A stretch of DNA of 59,678 bases from a virus, in IMG/VR virus record IMGVR_UViG_3300018080_000199, positions 1 through 59,678 of that record; one strand, given 5' to 3'. Positions 45,582-54,293 of the stretch are shown piece by piece (the first letter of the stretch is position 1; the number at the start of each line of letters is the position of its first letter). The notes below the pieces were generated by a model. It searched no databases. It worked only from the letters and a program-made list of their open reading frames with translations, and had not been told where the DNA came from. Both the position numbers and the translations under genes were made by a program.

Positions 45582-46078
45582 GCCGCGGCTCCTGTGATCG
45601 TGTATGTGACATTAAGAGTATCACCACTTTCTGCTGATACATCGCCACTTGTGAAAAGTCCAGTAGCCCATAGGATTCCAGAACTACCGCCCTTCGTATT
45701 ATCACTACAACAAAAGATTCCTGATATTGTTGTTGTAGCATTAATACTGAAAGCTACATATGTAGAGTTAGTAATCTCTTGCCCAGATGCCGCATCTTCA
45801 GTCCATTCTTGACGTGTTGCTTCTGTGTAGCTTTGATTCTCAGTCCAATTTGGATGAGAAGCCATGGTATCAGTAGCAAGTAGATCAGCGAGATCAGCAT
45901 CATTAAGAAGGCCAAGATACCAAGTTGCTGTTTGAGTATCATTATGAAACATCACATCAAGGATATTGTCAAGACCCTCATTAACCACAGCATTATCTAT
46001 ATCATATATTCCAATTATTTTTCCGTTTCGGATATGTTCGACACGGAAATGTCCTTTAATCTTGAATCCACCTTTCAT
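45578..46078 (-). CDS. tail-associated protein, 166 aa
   Basis: Start behind AGGAGATTAAT. The order W-Y-L-G-L-L-N-D-A-D, D-T-M-A-S-H-P-N-W-T-E, and A-T-R-Q-E-W then a beta-rich end is shared by many phage proteins encoded after the tape measure. Likely a distal-tail or fibre-adaptor protein. Confidence 0.7.
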   Translation of the reverse strand: MKGGFKIKGHFRVEHIRNGKIIGIYDIDNAVVNEGLDNILDVMFHNDTQTATWYLGLLNDADLADLLATDTMASHPNWTENQSYTEATRQEWTEDAASGQEITNSTYVAFSINATTTISGIFCCSDNTKGGSSGILWATGLFTSGDVSAESGDTLNVTYTITGAAA

Positions 46079-46087
46079 ATTAATCTC

Positions 46088-49000
46088 CTAACGTAATTTT
46101 AAGGTTCCGCGTCGAATTTGTCGCCGTAATAATTTACCAAATTTTGTTACGTCATAGCTCTCATTACCACTACTTTGCATATTGACATTCACATCTCCAA
46201 CATTATTAACAATACCGCCACGTTGGAAACTCTGAACGCCGGCATTCATAGCAACAAGTTGGGAATAGAACTTTCGCGTAGCTCCAGCATTCATTACGAA
46301 CTCACCAGGACTCAACATTGCTGGTACTCGATCCGTACCTACAAATCCGCCATGTTGAAAACCCCCGCGAGCTTTAATATCAGATCTAATACCTTGTAAT
46401 TCTGTTATCATATTCTTAAATACTGCTTCATTACGTTTCAAAATATCATTACGTTCTTGATCTCTTTTTTGTTGTTCAGGGATAAGTCCTTCTAATTGTT
46501 TTTGGGCATCTTCAAAAGATTTTTGTGCTTTATCTCTTGCTTCTTCTAATCCTTTTATAGTAGCTGTTTGTTTTTCTTCTGCTGCAATAATAGTTGTAGC
46601 TGTATCTGTAAAAAGTTTAATATTTGGAGTTAGATCCTTTGTCATACCAAAAACTACTTGCTCATTTATTGCAATTAAATCCTTTGTTATTTTATTTAAG
46701 TTTTCAATTGTAGGGGCACGAATAAAAGCATCAATCTTCTCAGAAATAACTTGTTGTCGTGTACCTGCTCTTAGAGTAGTAATATCTTTACCAAAAGCTT
46801 TTAGAGCTTGTTTTAATGATCCTATTTGAACTGCTTCCTCATCTACATATGCTTGTCGAGCTTTAACAGCTTCTTCAGCTATTTTTTGTTGTTCAGCAAC
46901 AACTTTTCGAGCATTATCAAGTTGAAGATTAGTAATTGCTGCTTCTTGAAGTTTTTCTAATTGATCTTTACGTTTTAGCAATTGTTCTTCAAGCCTAAGT
47001 CTTGTATTAATATCAAGTACATTTGCCTTTTCACGTAAGGATTTTCGAAAATCTTCAATACGTACAAGAGCACCAGTAATATTTGTAATCTGTTGATCAA
47101 TATCTTTTGTACCAAGAATATCCTTAACACTAATTGCAGTAATATCAAGATACCCATCTTTAATTTCTTGTAAATTACGTTTGCGTTCCGCTGCTTCTTC
47201 TTCAGCCTTTTTCTTTTGTTCTTCAGCAAGACGTTTTTGTTCTTCAACTAAACGAATCTGTTCTAATGTTAAGCGATTTTGAAGTTTAAGAATATCTGTA
47301 CGATCAATCTCAACTTTACGAAGTTCACGAATCTTCTCATCATACTCTTTAAGTTTACGAACTTCTCTAGCAAGACTAGCTTCTCTTTCACGTTGTCCTC
47401 TAGCAATATCTCTCTGAGCTTTAATAACATTAGGATCAATCGTATCAATACCAATGATACCACGCCTACTACTACGTGTAATACGTGTATATTGTTCTGC
47501 ATTTTTAGCGGCATCAAGAAGTTTCTTTTGATCATCAAGCTCTTTATCTGATATCTTTTTCTTAAGGTTTGCAATTTTAGTTTCTTGTTCCACACGTCTA
47601 CGCTGTAATCGAACTAATTTCTCTTCGCTTCTCTCATTTTTATCGGCAACTTGATCTTGAATTTTAGCTATTTGATCTACAATTCCAAGCTGCTCTTTAT
47701 AGAGTTCTGCAACAGCGCGAATACTCTCTTGGTCAATACGTCCAAAGAGTGCTGTACGTTGTTTCTGAAGTTGTTCAAAACGCTGTCGAAGAAGATTTAA
47801 TTGTTCTGCTGGATCTTCAATCTCCCCAAGTCTAAACTCAAATGTTCTTTGCTCTATAGAACGTTTAAGATCATTAATAGTTTTAATAGAATTCTCAATA
47901 AGTTTCTGTGAGTCCTTAATAACTTTATCTACATCTTTGATGCCTTTCTGAAGTTCTTTAACAACTTCACGATAAGCAGTCCTAAGATTTGTAGTAATCT
48001 CTTTATCTATAGCTACTTGTTCATCAATAAGTTTTGTATTCTCTGATTGCAAGGTAGCAATAGCTTGTCTAGCTATTTGTACTTCTTGAGTATAAAAATT
48101 ATCTATAACACGTAAAAGATCCCTATATTCACGTTTCTGTTGTTCAATAGCTCTTTCTCGGGCTTCTTCTTGTTGTGCTAAAGCTTCCTCAGTTACCTTT
48201 GTCATTCTATCAAGAAGAATACGAGTAGCAGCCCCAAGAGCTAATAATGCAGCCGCAACAGGATGCGCGATAGCTAACTTACCTAAAGATGCAGCAGCAT
48301 AAATAGCAGCAGGAGCTAAAAGTCCAGTAAGTCCCTCAGCTAAAGCCTTAACAATACCTGATAAGCCGCCAAGAGGTTCTGTAACTCCTTGCACAACCTC
48401 TAAGAATACAGTACCAAACTCCTCAGTAAAATAATTCTTTATCTTTTGTACTTCGATCTTAATATCACGACCTACATTTTCCATTGTTTCTTTTGTTGCT
48501 GTACGGTAAGATTCTTGAGCATTTTGAATTTCTTTCCAGTTTTGTTCAAAAGTCTCAAGACCACGACCTGCAAAAATCATAGCACCAGAGATAGCTCTAA
48601 TACGTCCAAAGAGTTTACCAAGTTCTGTAGAACTTCCCTGAGTACGTTCTTCTAAACGCTGTAATACTCCACCAAAACCAAACGTCTTAATAGCTGCTTC
48701 ACCAGAGTCAACACCTAATTCCTTAAAGAACTTGGACATTTCCTTAGTAGGACGTATAAGCTTTAAAAGGATGTTACGAATTAAAGTCTGAGCTTTCTCA
48801 AACGGCACACCACGAATTGTTACTGTAGTAATTGCAGCCGCAAGATCATTAAAACTAAGACCTAAATTCGCAGCAGGAACAGCAGTAATACCAATTGTAT
48901 TTGCCATCTCATCAAGACGAACACGGCCAAGTTCAATAGTCTTGAATGTTTGTGCAGCAATATCCCCAGTATCCTCCATACTAAGATTAAAGGATTTCAT

Positions 49001-50134
49001 CACAGCAGAAAGAAGTTGCACAGAACTAGTAGCATCTGAGACACCAACTAATGCAAGCCTATTGGCTTCTTCAAGAAAACCAAATACTTCAGCGCCTTTA
49101 GCAACCTGGTTAGATAATGTTTGATATGCTGCTTCAGTCTGATCAAGAAGTTCAATACCAAAAGAATCAGATAATACCCTAAGACCAGCCGCCCATTCTT
49201 GAACGGCAAGTTGATTCTGTTGTGAAATTGTACGTAGCTCAGAAATACGTATTGAAAATTCTTGTGCAGTGCCAATTGCTTCACGCATAGATCTTAACAA
49301 TAAACCAATAGATCTATAAATAAGTTGTGATTGAATAATACGTGCCATTGACTGCCAAGAAAGGGTCAAATCTTTAACGCGATCCTTAGTATCAGCTAGA
49401 CTCTGATTAACAGGACGTAAACCACCTTGAACATTTTGTAAAGTATTTCCTACATAAGTTAAAGTAGCTTGGAATTTTTGGCCATCAGTCGTTGTACCCT
49501 GTATAATTCTTTGAGTACGATCCATTGCTGTATTAAATTTTGTACTTTCTTTAACATTTTGGACATACCCACTTGCTATTTGTTGATTAATAGTATTTAA
49601 TCGTGCTTGGGCTCTAGTACTTTGCTCTGCTAATCTTGCTTGAGCATTAATTTGTGCTTGTGTAGCCTGTACCGTTCTTTCTCTTGCTACAATACCTTCT
49701 CCCGCAGCATTTGTAGTTACTCGTAATTGTGTTCCTTCTTGCGTGAGAACAGTAATATACTCACGTTTCTTTTGTAATTCCTTATCTAATACAGTAACCT
49801 CATTTAGTCTAGTTTTAGTACGTTCTGCAAGTAACGCATTAGCATCAAAACCAGCTTTAGCTTCTTTCTCTGTGCTTGCAGCAGCTTCAGCTTGTTTTGC
49901 TGTTATCTTTTCAAGAGCAGTAACAAGGTTAGCTAACCCTTCAAATGACCCAACTTGAGTATTAAATCTCTCCATTGTAGCTATAAATTGAGTCATACCT
50001 TCGTTAACTTGAATAACCTTCTTGCGAAGATTCTCAAGTCCAAGCATAGCTTGAGATACATCAAAGGCAATGGAGCTAGCAAAATCAGCTTCATCACCAG
50101 CAGTACCATACCATTTTCTAATTTTATAAATCAT
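46088..50134 (-). CDS. tail tape-measure protein
   Basis: 1348 residues. It sets tail length (about 200 nm by the usual 0.15 nm per residue) and is threaded into the cell with the DNA. Residues about 250-560 have the TP901-type core (QTEAAYQTLSNQVAKGAEVF, ATSSVQLLSAVMKSFNLS, GLSFNDLAAAITTVTIRGV). The middle is a very long coiled coil (about 680-1130). The end carries the usual G-G-F-V-G-T-D-R-V-P-A-M-L-S-P-G-E-F-V box. It begins MIYKIRKWYG, one of the six W-Y/F-G tags, and these codons overlie a genome palindrome (50119-50133). Confidence 0.93.
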   Translation of the reverse strand: MIYKIRKWYGTAGDEADFASSIAFDVSQAMLGLENLRKKVIQVNEGMTQFIATMERFNTQVGSFEGLANLVTALEKITAKQAEAAASTEKEAKAGFDANALLAERTKTRLNEVTVLDKELQKKREYITVLTQEGTQLRVTTNAAGEGIVARERTVQATQAQINAQARLAEQSTRAQARLNTINQQIASGYVQNVKESTKFNTAMDRTQRIIQGTTTDGQKFQATLTYVGNTLQNVQGGLRPVNQSLADTKDRVKDLTLSWQSMARIIQSQLIYRSIGLLLRSMREAIGTAQEFSIRISELRTISQQNQLAVQEWAAGLRVLSDSFGIELLDQTEAAYQTLSNQVAKGAEVFGFLEEANRLALVGVSDATSSVQLLSAVMKSFNLSMEDTGDIAAQTFKTIELGRVRLDEMANTIGITAVPAANLGLSFNDLAAAITTVTIRGVPFEKAQTLIRNILLKLIRPTKEMSKFFKELGVDSGEAAIKTFGFGGVLQRLEERTQGSSTELGKLFGRIRAISGAMIFAGRGLETFEQNWKEIQNAQESYRTATKETMENVGRDIKIEVQKIKNYFTEEFGTVFLEVVQGVTEPLGGLSGIVKALAEGLTGLLAPAAIYAAASLGKLAIAHPVAAALLALGAATRILLDRMTKVTEEALAQQEEARERAIEQQKREYRDLLRVIDNFYTQEVQIARQAIATLQSENTKLIDEQVAIDKEITTNLRTAYREVVKELQKGIKDVDKVIKDSQKLIENSIKTINDLKRSIEQRTFEFRLGEIEDPAEQLNLLRQRFEQLQKQRTALFGRIDQESIRAVAELYKEQLGIVDQIAKIQDQVADKNERSEEKLVRLQRRRVEQETKIANLKKKISDKELDDQKKLLDAAKNAEQYTRITRSSRRGIIGIDTIDPNVIKAQRDIARGQREREASLAREVRKLKEYDEKIRELRKVEIDRTDILKLQNRLTLEQIRLVEEQKRLAEEQKKKAEEEAAERKRNLQEIKDGYLDITAISVKDILGTKDIDQQITNITGALVRIEDFRKSLREKANVLDINTRLRLEEQLLKRKDQLEKLQEAAITNLQLDNARKVVAEQQKIAEEAVKARQAYVDEEAVQIGSLKQALKAFGKDITTLRAGTRQQVISEKIDAFIRAPTIENLNKITKDLIAINEQVVFGMTKDLTPNIKLFTDTATTIIAAEEKQTATIKGLEEARDKAQKSFEDAQKQLEGLIPEQQKRDQERNDILKRNEAVFKNMITELQGIRSDIKARGGFQHGGFVGTDRVPAMLSPGEFVMNAGATRKFYSQLVAMNAGVQSFQRGGIVNNVGDVNVNMQSSGNESYDVTKFGKLLRRQIRRGTLKLR

Positions 50135-50712
50135 TAGAATGTGATCTCATGCCTATAAAAAGTTCGACGAAATTCTTTAGCTATCTTAGGGAACCATTCT
50201 TTTCGCACCCACCACACAAAATTCTCGCCAGCTACATCAATAGCGTGCCAAGGTGCTTCTTTCTGTTGTTTACGTTCTGATGGTCGTGGCTCATATTCAT
50301 TTTCTGCCATATATCCATATTGATTCTCAGCAGGTTGAAAGCGTGAACCATAACCAACAAGATCACTAACATTACAAGAAAATCCAAACCAATAAAGATT
50401 CTTTGTTATTCTAAAATGGGCTGTACCCATTGTGGCACCAGTACTAGGATTCTTACCTTTTACGCCACCTTTATATTTTGCATCACTATAAGATATTGAT
50501 AACCCAACAAGATTAGCAGCAGTAGTTAATGAGGCACGGGCTTGTCCTGTCCATGCAGGAATACCAGCAGCATGTCTGCCTCCTGCTCCAGGATGAGCTA
50601 TCAAAGACTGAACAAAAACTTTAGCAACGTCTTTAATAGCATCTTTAAAAAAAGCCTGAATCCAAAGTTCACTACGCATTTTTATGAGTTGGAATTTCCC
50701 ACTCCAAATCAT
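50134..50712 (-). CDS. tail-related protein upstream of the tape measure, 192 aa
   Basis: Start at 50712 behind AGGAGTTAAATT. Contains W-T-G-Q-A-R-A-S-L, R-I-T-K-N-L-Y-W-F-G, a glycine-rich middle and a basic, aromatic end. Such layouts occur in HK97-gp10-like tail completion proteins, but the match is loose. The TGA of the frameshifted tail chaperone overlaps its ATG, and its own stop overlaps the tape-measure start. Confidence 0.6.
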   Translation of the reverse strand: MIWSGKFQLIKMRSELWIQAFFKDAIKDVAKVFVQSLIAHPGAGGRHAAGIPAWTGQARASLTTAANLVGLSISYSDAKYKGGVKGKNPSTGATMGTAHFRITKNLYWFGFSCNVSDLVGYGSRFQPAENQYGYMAENEYEPRPSERKQQKEAPWHAIDVAGENFVWWVRKEWFPKIAKEFRRTFYRHEITF

Positions 50713-51376
50713 AATTTAACTCCTACTCCTGCCGCTAATTCTTCCATTTCTTCATGTTCACGAATCTGATTATATCCTATAAGCATCGCCTGTGCCCATA
50801 CATTACAATCATCCCATTTTGTTTCCACACCTTCTGGACATACACCAAAACGCTCACAAGCTCTCCATATAGCATATTCCTCAGTACGGTACTTAGGTAT
50901 TATGAGCTTTTTGACTCCTGCACCTGAGAAACTAAAAAACGTTTCCGAGCCTCTTCAATCTTTTTATTATCAAGACCTTGCACATTAACCACGGTCTGAA
51001 TAATACGAAAAATTTCCTGCTCAGTAAATCCAGAATCCTTTAGTTCCTTCTCGTAATTTTCCCAGGTCTCAGGTTTAGAGAGATCTACTGTCTCCCACTC
51101 AAGACTAGGGGTTGCAGCTAAAGACTTTAAAATCATCCACGCATATTTCTTGTTTGAATGCTCTGTAAGCTTTTTCTTATAGTCTGGATTCTCTATCTCA
51201 GATCTACGTTCTCCACCAGGAAGTACAACTTCCGGAGGTTTTGGAATAGGACAAATTTGATAAAATTCATCATAGTCCAAAACCGCCTGTGCTTTGAGAA
51301 TAATCTCTTCATCCCCACGAATAATAGGAATAATTTCAATTGCTGGCCCACTAATCTTTTTCCCTGCAATCTTCAT
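50709..51376 (-). CDS. tail assembly chaperone, programmed -1 frameshift product (GT)
   Basis: Reading the 0 frame from 51376 to the slippery heptamer T-TTT-TTA (50939-50933) and then the -1 frame to TGA at 50711-50709 gives about 221 residues. The -1 extension has 74 codons (EEYAIWRACERFGVCPEGVE is part), lacks any start codon of its own, and ends overlapping the next ATG. This is the G/GT arrangement of siphoviruses, in which the extended form bridges tape measure and tail tube. Confidence 0.75.
50900..51376 (-). CDS. tail assembly chaperone, unshifted product (G)
   Basis: 158 residues, start behind GGGAAACAA. Mostly helical with a beta N-terminus (GPAIEIIPIIRGDEEIILKA). It lies between the major tail tube gene and the tape measure, the standard place for tail assembly chaperones. 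Terminates at TAA 50902, 11 codons after the slippery site, so most ribosomes make this form. Confidence 0.82.
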   Translation of the reverse strand: MKIAGKKISGPAIEIIPIIRGDEEIILKAQAVLDYDEFYQICPIPKPPEVVLPGGERRSEIENPDYKKKLTEHSNKKYAWMILKSLAATPSLEWETVDLSKPETWENYEKELKDSGFTEQEIFRIIQTVVNVQGLDNKKIEEARKRFLVSQVQESKSS

Positions 51377-51418
51377 TTGTTTCCCTTTCAGACTAATAAT
51401 TTCCTAAATTAAACTTAT

Positions 51419-51450
51419 CCTATGGCCTGACCCGAAGATCAGGCCATAGG
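51419..51450 (-). terminator. 12-bp hairpin after the tail-tube gene
   Basis: Perfect stem CCTATGGCCTGA (51419-51430) with 51439-51450, 8-base loop, followed on the minus strand by ATAAGTTTAATTT. Probably a partial terminator or RNA stabiliser that keeps tube mRNA more abundant than the genes after it. A palindrome (51397-51411) follows. Confidence 0.55.
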
Positions 51451-51458
51451 AATACAAA

Positions 51459-51977
51459 CTACTGACGTACATCTAGTGCCTGAGTAGCATTACACTGACC
51501 TGTAACTGCAACCGTACCAGCCGAAAGATCATGTGCCAAACTGGTATAACGGAAATCAGGGAGTGTAATAATTTCATCAAGCTCATCACCGCAAGGTGGA
51601 GCATAATGAATCTCAATATCAACGGCATAAGGCTCACAAGGATCATTCGAACTAGAAACCCATCCAGCCGCTTCACCACGCTGCTTGAGTGCATCTTCTA
51701 CAGTAGGAGTACCCCAACCAGTCGTAGAGACTGCTCGGAGAAACTCCCACGTAAAATCAAAACGCACATCCATGGGTTCCTCGTCACCTTCCTTAACAGT
51801 GTCAAGGAGGCCACGATCCCGAACGTACTCAATTGTCTTACGTTCATCATACGTGAGCGTGCCTTCACCGATCTTTATTTCCAAGCTCTGCTGTGCAGAA
51901 CCTGTGCCACCATCCTTGAGATAGATAGTAGCATTCTTTAGATCAATTTGTGCACCAAACCACTCACGAGTTCTCAT
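51459..51977 (-). CDS. major tail tube protein
   Basis: 172 residues, start behind AAGGAGTAACGAT. Pattern of siphoviral tube proteins: early strand NATIYLKDGG, LEIKIGEGTLTYDERKT, MDVRFDFTWEFL and a late ITLPDFRYTSLAHDLSAGTV. It begins MRTREWFGA, one of the six W-Y/F-G tags. High expression is suggested by its own hairpin downstream. Confidence 0.82.
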   Translation of the reverse strand: MRTREWFGAQIDLKNATIYLKDGGTGSAQQSLEIKIGEGTLTYDERKTIEYVRDRGLLDTVKEGDEEPMDVRFDFTWEFLRAVSTTGWGTPTVEDALKQRGEAAGWVSSSNDPCEPYAVDIEIHYAPPCGDELDEIITLPDFRYTSLAHDLSAGTVAVTGQCNATQALDVRQ

Positions 51978-51992
51978 ATCGTTACTCCTTAC

Positions 51993-52727
51993 TTACTCTT
52001 CGGGTAACTCTACTTGATAATGTCTCTCAACACCAGCCTGAAGAATCTCATCTGCTTTTTGTAGTTGACCAAAATGACTAACCTGTAGTTTTCTACGATA
52101 CCCATCCATAGCCATTAAACAATCAACATAAGTGTTATCATCTCCAGGCTCATCCCCGTAGCGATAAATATTGATAGTGTTTGTGAATAATGAGGCTACA
52201 AAATCTGTCCACAAACGTATTGCATGAAAATCTGTGTCATTTTTCGCTACGGTAATAATTGCATTTACTTCTACTATCAATTTCCACCAGCCCTTATTTA
52301 TCTGTTGATAATAAGGACCGTCAACGCGAAGCTCAAAGAACTGTTGCAGTTCATCGGTTTCGCGGAGTTGCCCTTCGAGAAACATATGGAGTGTATCTCT
52401 ATATGTCTCAAAGTGATCGCACACAGAAGCATAAATCCATCGCCCCCAATTAGCATTTATGCCTCCACTTAGTGTCGCCCCCGACACTGAAAAATCTACT
52501 GCATCACTAACTGTACCTGGAGAGTCAATAGACATGACCCGACCAGTATAATCACCAGGAGCGATACCAGTAATCTCAATAGTACCGTTCCCAATAATAT
52601 AAGATAAAGCATTCCATCTTTCGGTGTCCCTCACAGCAAATAAGAATACATTAATCGAACCTGCTTCTGCATTCGTTATTGTTGCTGTTGATCCAGTTAT
52701 ATTTAAATTAGGGACTTGCGTCGGCAT
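51993..52727 (-). CDS. tail terminator / neck protein with Ig-like N-terminus
   Basis: 244 residues, start behind GGATTGGTTACATAG. Residues 1-85 look like an Ig/BIg-type sandwich (NITGSTATITNAEAGSINVF, ITGIAPGDYTGRVMS). The rest is helical then beta, with N-T-I-N-I-Y-R-Y-G-D-E-P-G-D, the place and size expected of a tail terminator. It sits just before the tube gene. Confidence 0.6.
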   Translation of the reverse strand: MPTQVPNLNITGSTATITNAEAGSINVFLFAVRDTERWNALSYIIGNGTIEITGIAPGDYTGRVMSIDSPGTVSDAVDFSVSGATLSGGINANWGRWIYASVCDHFETYRDTLHMFLEGQLRETDELQQFFELRVDGPYYQQINKGWWKLIVEVNAIITVAKNDTDFHAIRLWTDFVASLFTNTINIYRYGDEPGDDNTYVDCLMAMDGYRRKLQVSHFGQLQKADEILQAGVERHYQVELPEE

Positions 52728-53171
52728 CTATGTAACCAATCCTAAATGTTGAAGAAGAATTTGAGTATTATTACGCCCCTTAATTGCAACATTAATATGG
52801 GGGTATTCTTTCTTTAATCTTGTCTCTCGACTCATATCCCCAGTATATACCACATACGGAATATTCCGATGTTGATTTTCTAAATTATCTACAACTTGTT
52901 TCCCTGCTTCCTTTGTCTCTAAGTTAAGATCAACTATAGCACAAATTATCGAAGCGGCATTTTTATCTAAAACTTCCAATGCATCCTTAGAATTATCTAC
53001 TACTTTTGTTTCCATGCCAAATTTAGTTAATACTTTAATCAAGTACTTGGAGATATGTTCATCATCTTCAACTACTAAGCAAAATCCTTTAGGGCAAGTT
53101 ATATGCCGCATAGCTACACGCATATTCTGTGCCCCTGAAAAGAACTTTGAAGCTGTCTCTTTATTGAGCAT
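52728..53171 (-). CDS. response-regulator receiver domain protein (CheY-like)
   Basis: 147 residues. ATG at 53171 is properly spaced from AAGG; 53177 is too close. All receiver landmarks are present: acidic pair in L-V-V-E-D-D (35-37), phosphoacceptor Asp 81 in A-I-V-D-L-N-L, Thr 110 in Y-V-V-Y-T-G-D and Lys 131 in V-A-I-K-G-R. There is no output domain; a 25-residue N-terminal extension is basic. It lies in the head-tail operon, right after a membrane coiled-coil gene. It might take phosphate from a host kinase. The palindrome at 52873-52887 is read as N-L-E-N-Q. Confidence 0.82.
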   Translation of the reverse strand: MLNKETASKFFSGAQNMRVAMRHITCPKGFCLVVEDDEHISKYLIKVLTKFGMETKVVDNSKDALEVLDKNAASIICAIVDLNLETKEAGKQVVDNLENQHRNIPYVVYTGDMSRETRLKKEYPHINVAIKGRNNTQILLQHLGLVT

Positions 53172-53388
53172 CTTCATTGACCTTATATTTATTTAATACA
53201 TCTTTAACTTCTACCATTAAACTATTGCAAGCTCGAACAAGTTCTGTAAGACTCCCCATAAGTTCTTTTGTCTCAGATAATAAGGACTCAACTTGCTTTT
53301 GTTGTGCAATATTCTGTCTATATAAAACCCCTATAGCTGTAGCTAGAGACACTATTACAGCAATAATAGCAGATAGAGGTATTTCCAT
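53161..53388 (-). CDS. small membrane coiled-coil protein, 75 aa
   Basis: Start at 53388 behind AAGGACAACC. One N-terminal transmembrane helix (about 5-23, LSAIIAVIVSLATAIGVLY) and a coiled coil (QQKQVESLLSETKELMGSL). It resembles single-pass holin or adaptor proteins. Overlap with the receiver gene suggests joint function, for example anchoring the receiver at the membrane. Confidence 0.55.
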   Translation of the reverse strand: MEIPLSAIIAVIVSLATAIGVLYRQNIAQQKQVESLLSETKELMGSLTELVRACNSLMVEVKDVLNKYKVNEDAQ

Positions 53389-53399
53389 GGTTGTCCTTC

Positions 53400-53684
53400 C
53401 TACTGACTGATTCGCACAGATGCAGTACCACTTGTATATTCACCAGTCTTAAATCCAACTCGATAATTAATATTCTTTTCTGGATCATCACCAACACGTT
53501 CTGCATTCGCTGTGAATGTTTCTACATCTTGCCAAGTCTGACCATCAAAAGATCTTTGAAGTGTTACTGTACCTGCCCATGTACCACTAATAGATAAATT
53601 AAATGAAACATCCCGTAGACGTATAACTGCCCATTCATCTGCTGCCGCAATATCTTTCTCAACAACGGTAATGGGATCACTCAT
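53400..53684 (-). CDS. head/neck decoration-type protein, 94 aa
   Basis: Start behind AAGGAGTTAAATC. Single beta-sandwich with G-T-W-A-G-T-V-T-L-Q-R-S-F-D-G-Q-T-W and N-Y-R-V-G-F-K-T-G-E-Y-T-S-G-T-A-S-V-R-I, a pattern found in many phage structural operons. Probably a capsid decoration or stopper-associated protein. Confidence 0.7.
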   Translation of the reverse strand: MSDPITVVEKDIAAADEWAVIRLRDVSFNLSISGTWAGTVTLQRSFDGQTWQDVETFTANAERVGDDPEKNINYRVGFKTGEYTSGTASVRISQ

Positions 53685-54178
53685 GATTTAACTCCTTCTG
53701 AACTCTCTAAAAATTCAATTTGGGCCTCTACCTCTTCATTATGCCACTCATTAGGTAATCTATTGGTGGTCTCATGGGCTTGAATATACATCGCAAGCCT
53801 ATAATCATAAAAATCAATAAACTGAAACTCAAAACGTCTGTGATCCCAAATAATATGCCATGTTAATTTTGGATCAAAAGTACTTGGTAAATCTCTCATA
53901 TCTATAATGAGATCGCGCCTACCTAACCCATAATAAGCACCATATTGAAAATTCTTATTCGCAGCTAAAAATGTAAGATCATAAGCAAACTTACGTGTAA
54001 TATTATTAGGGAGTAAAATTGCTCTTCTAATACGTAGCACATCATATGTTATCTCTTGTACTCCAGTACGAACATTAATGGTCTTATTAGTTGGACGATA
54101 CAAATGAATCTCCACCCCGTTTTGACGTTTCAAACGGTATAAGGCTCGACGCATTTGTATTCGTAGAGTATAGGCCAT
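53681..54178 (-). CDS. neck / head-completion protein, 165 aa
   Basis: Start behind GGAGTAGTT. Basic helix at the front (RIQMRRALYRLKRQNG), then a beta barrel (VEIHLYRPTNKTINVRTGVQ, LTWHIIWDHRRFEFQFIDFY). Position after the coat gene and before the tail tube gene suggests a head-closure role. Function by context. Confidence 0.6.
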   Translation of the reverse strand: MAYTLRIQMRRALYRLKRQNGVEIHLYRPTNKTINVRTGVQEITYDVLRIRRAILLPNNITRKFAYDLTFLAANKNFQYGAYYGLGRRDLIIDMRDLPSTFDPKLTWHIIWDHRRFEFQFIDFYDYRLAMYIQAHETTNRLPNEWHNEEVEAQIEFLESSEGVKS

Positions 54179-54193
54179 AACTACTCCTGGTTA

Positions 54194-54280
54194 TAATTTG
54201 GTAAATTATGTTGTAGAACATAATTTAGCAAATCATAAACGGGGGTGGGTTGGTGTACGGCTTTCACCGTACACCAACCC
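54194..54280 (-). terminator. hairpin and twin palindromes after the coat gene
   Basis: A perfect 14-bp stem (54247-54260 with 54267-54280, loop CTTTCA) lies 14 bases after the coat stop codon, without a good U-run. Two 15-bp genome palindromes follow (54221-54235 and 54194-54208), themselves arranged as an inverted pair. Likely sets the ratio of coat to downstream transcripts. Confidence 0.55.
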
Positions 54281-54293
54281 TATGCGGGACGCA

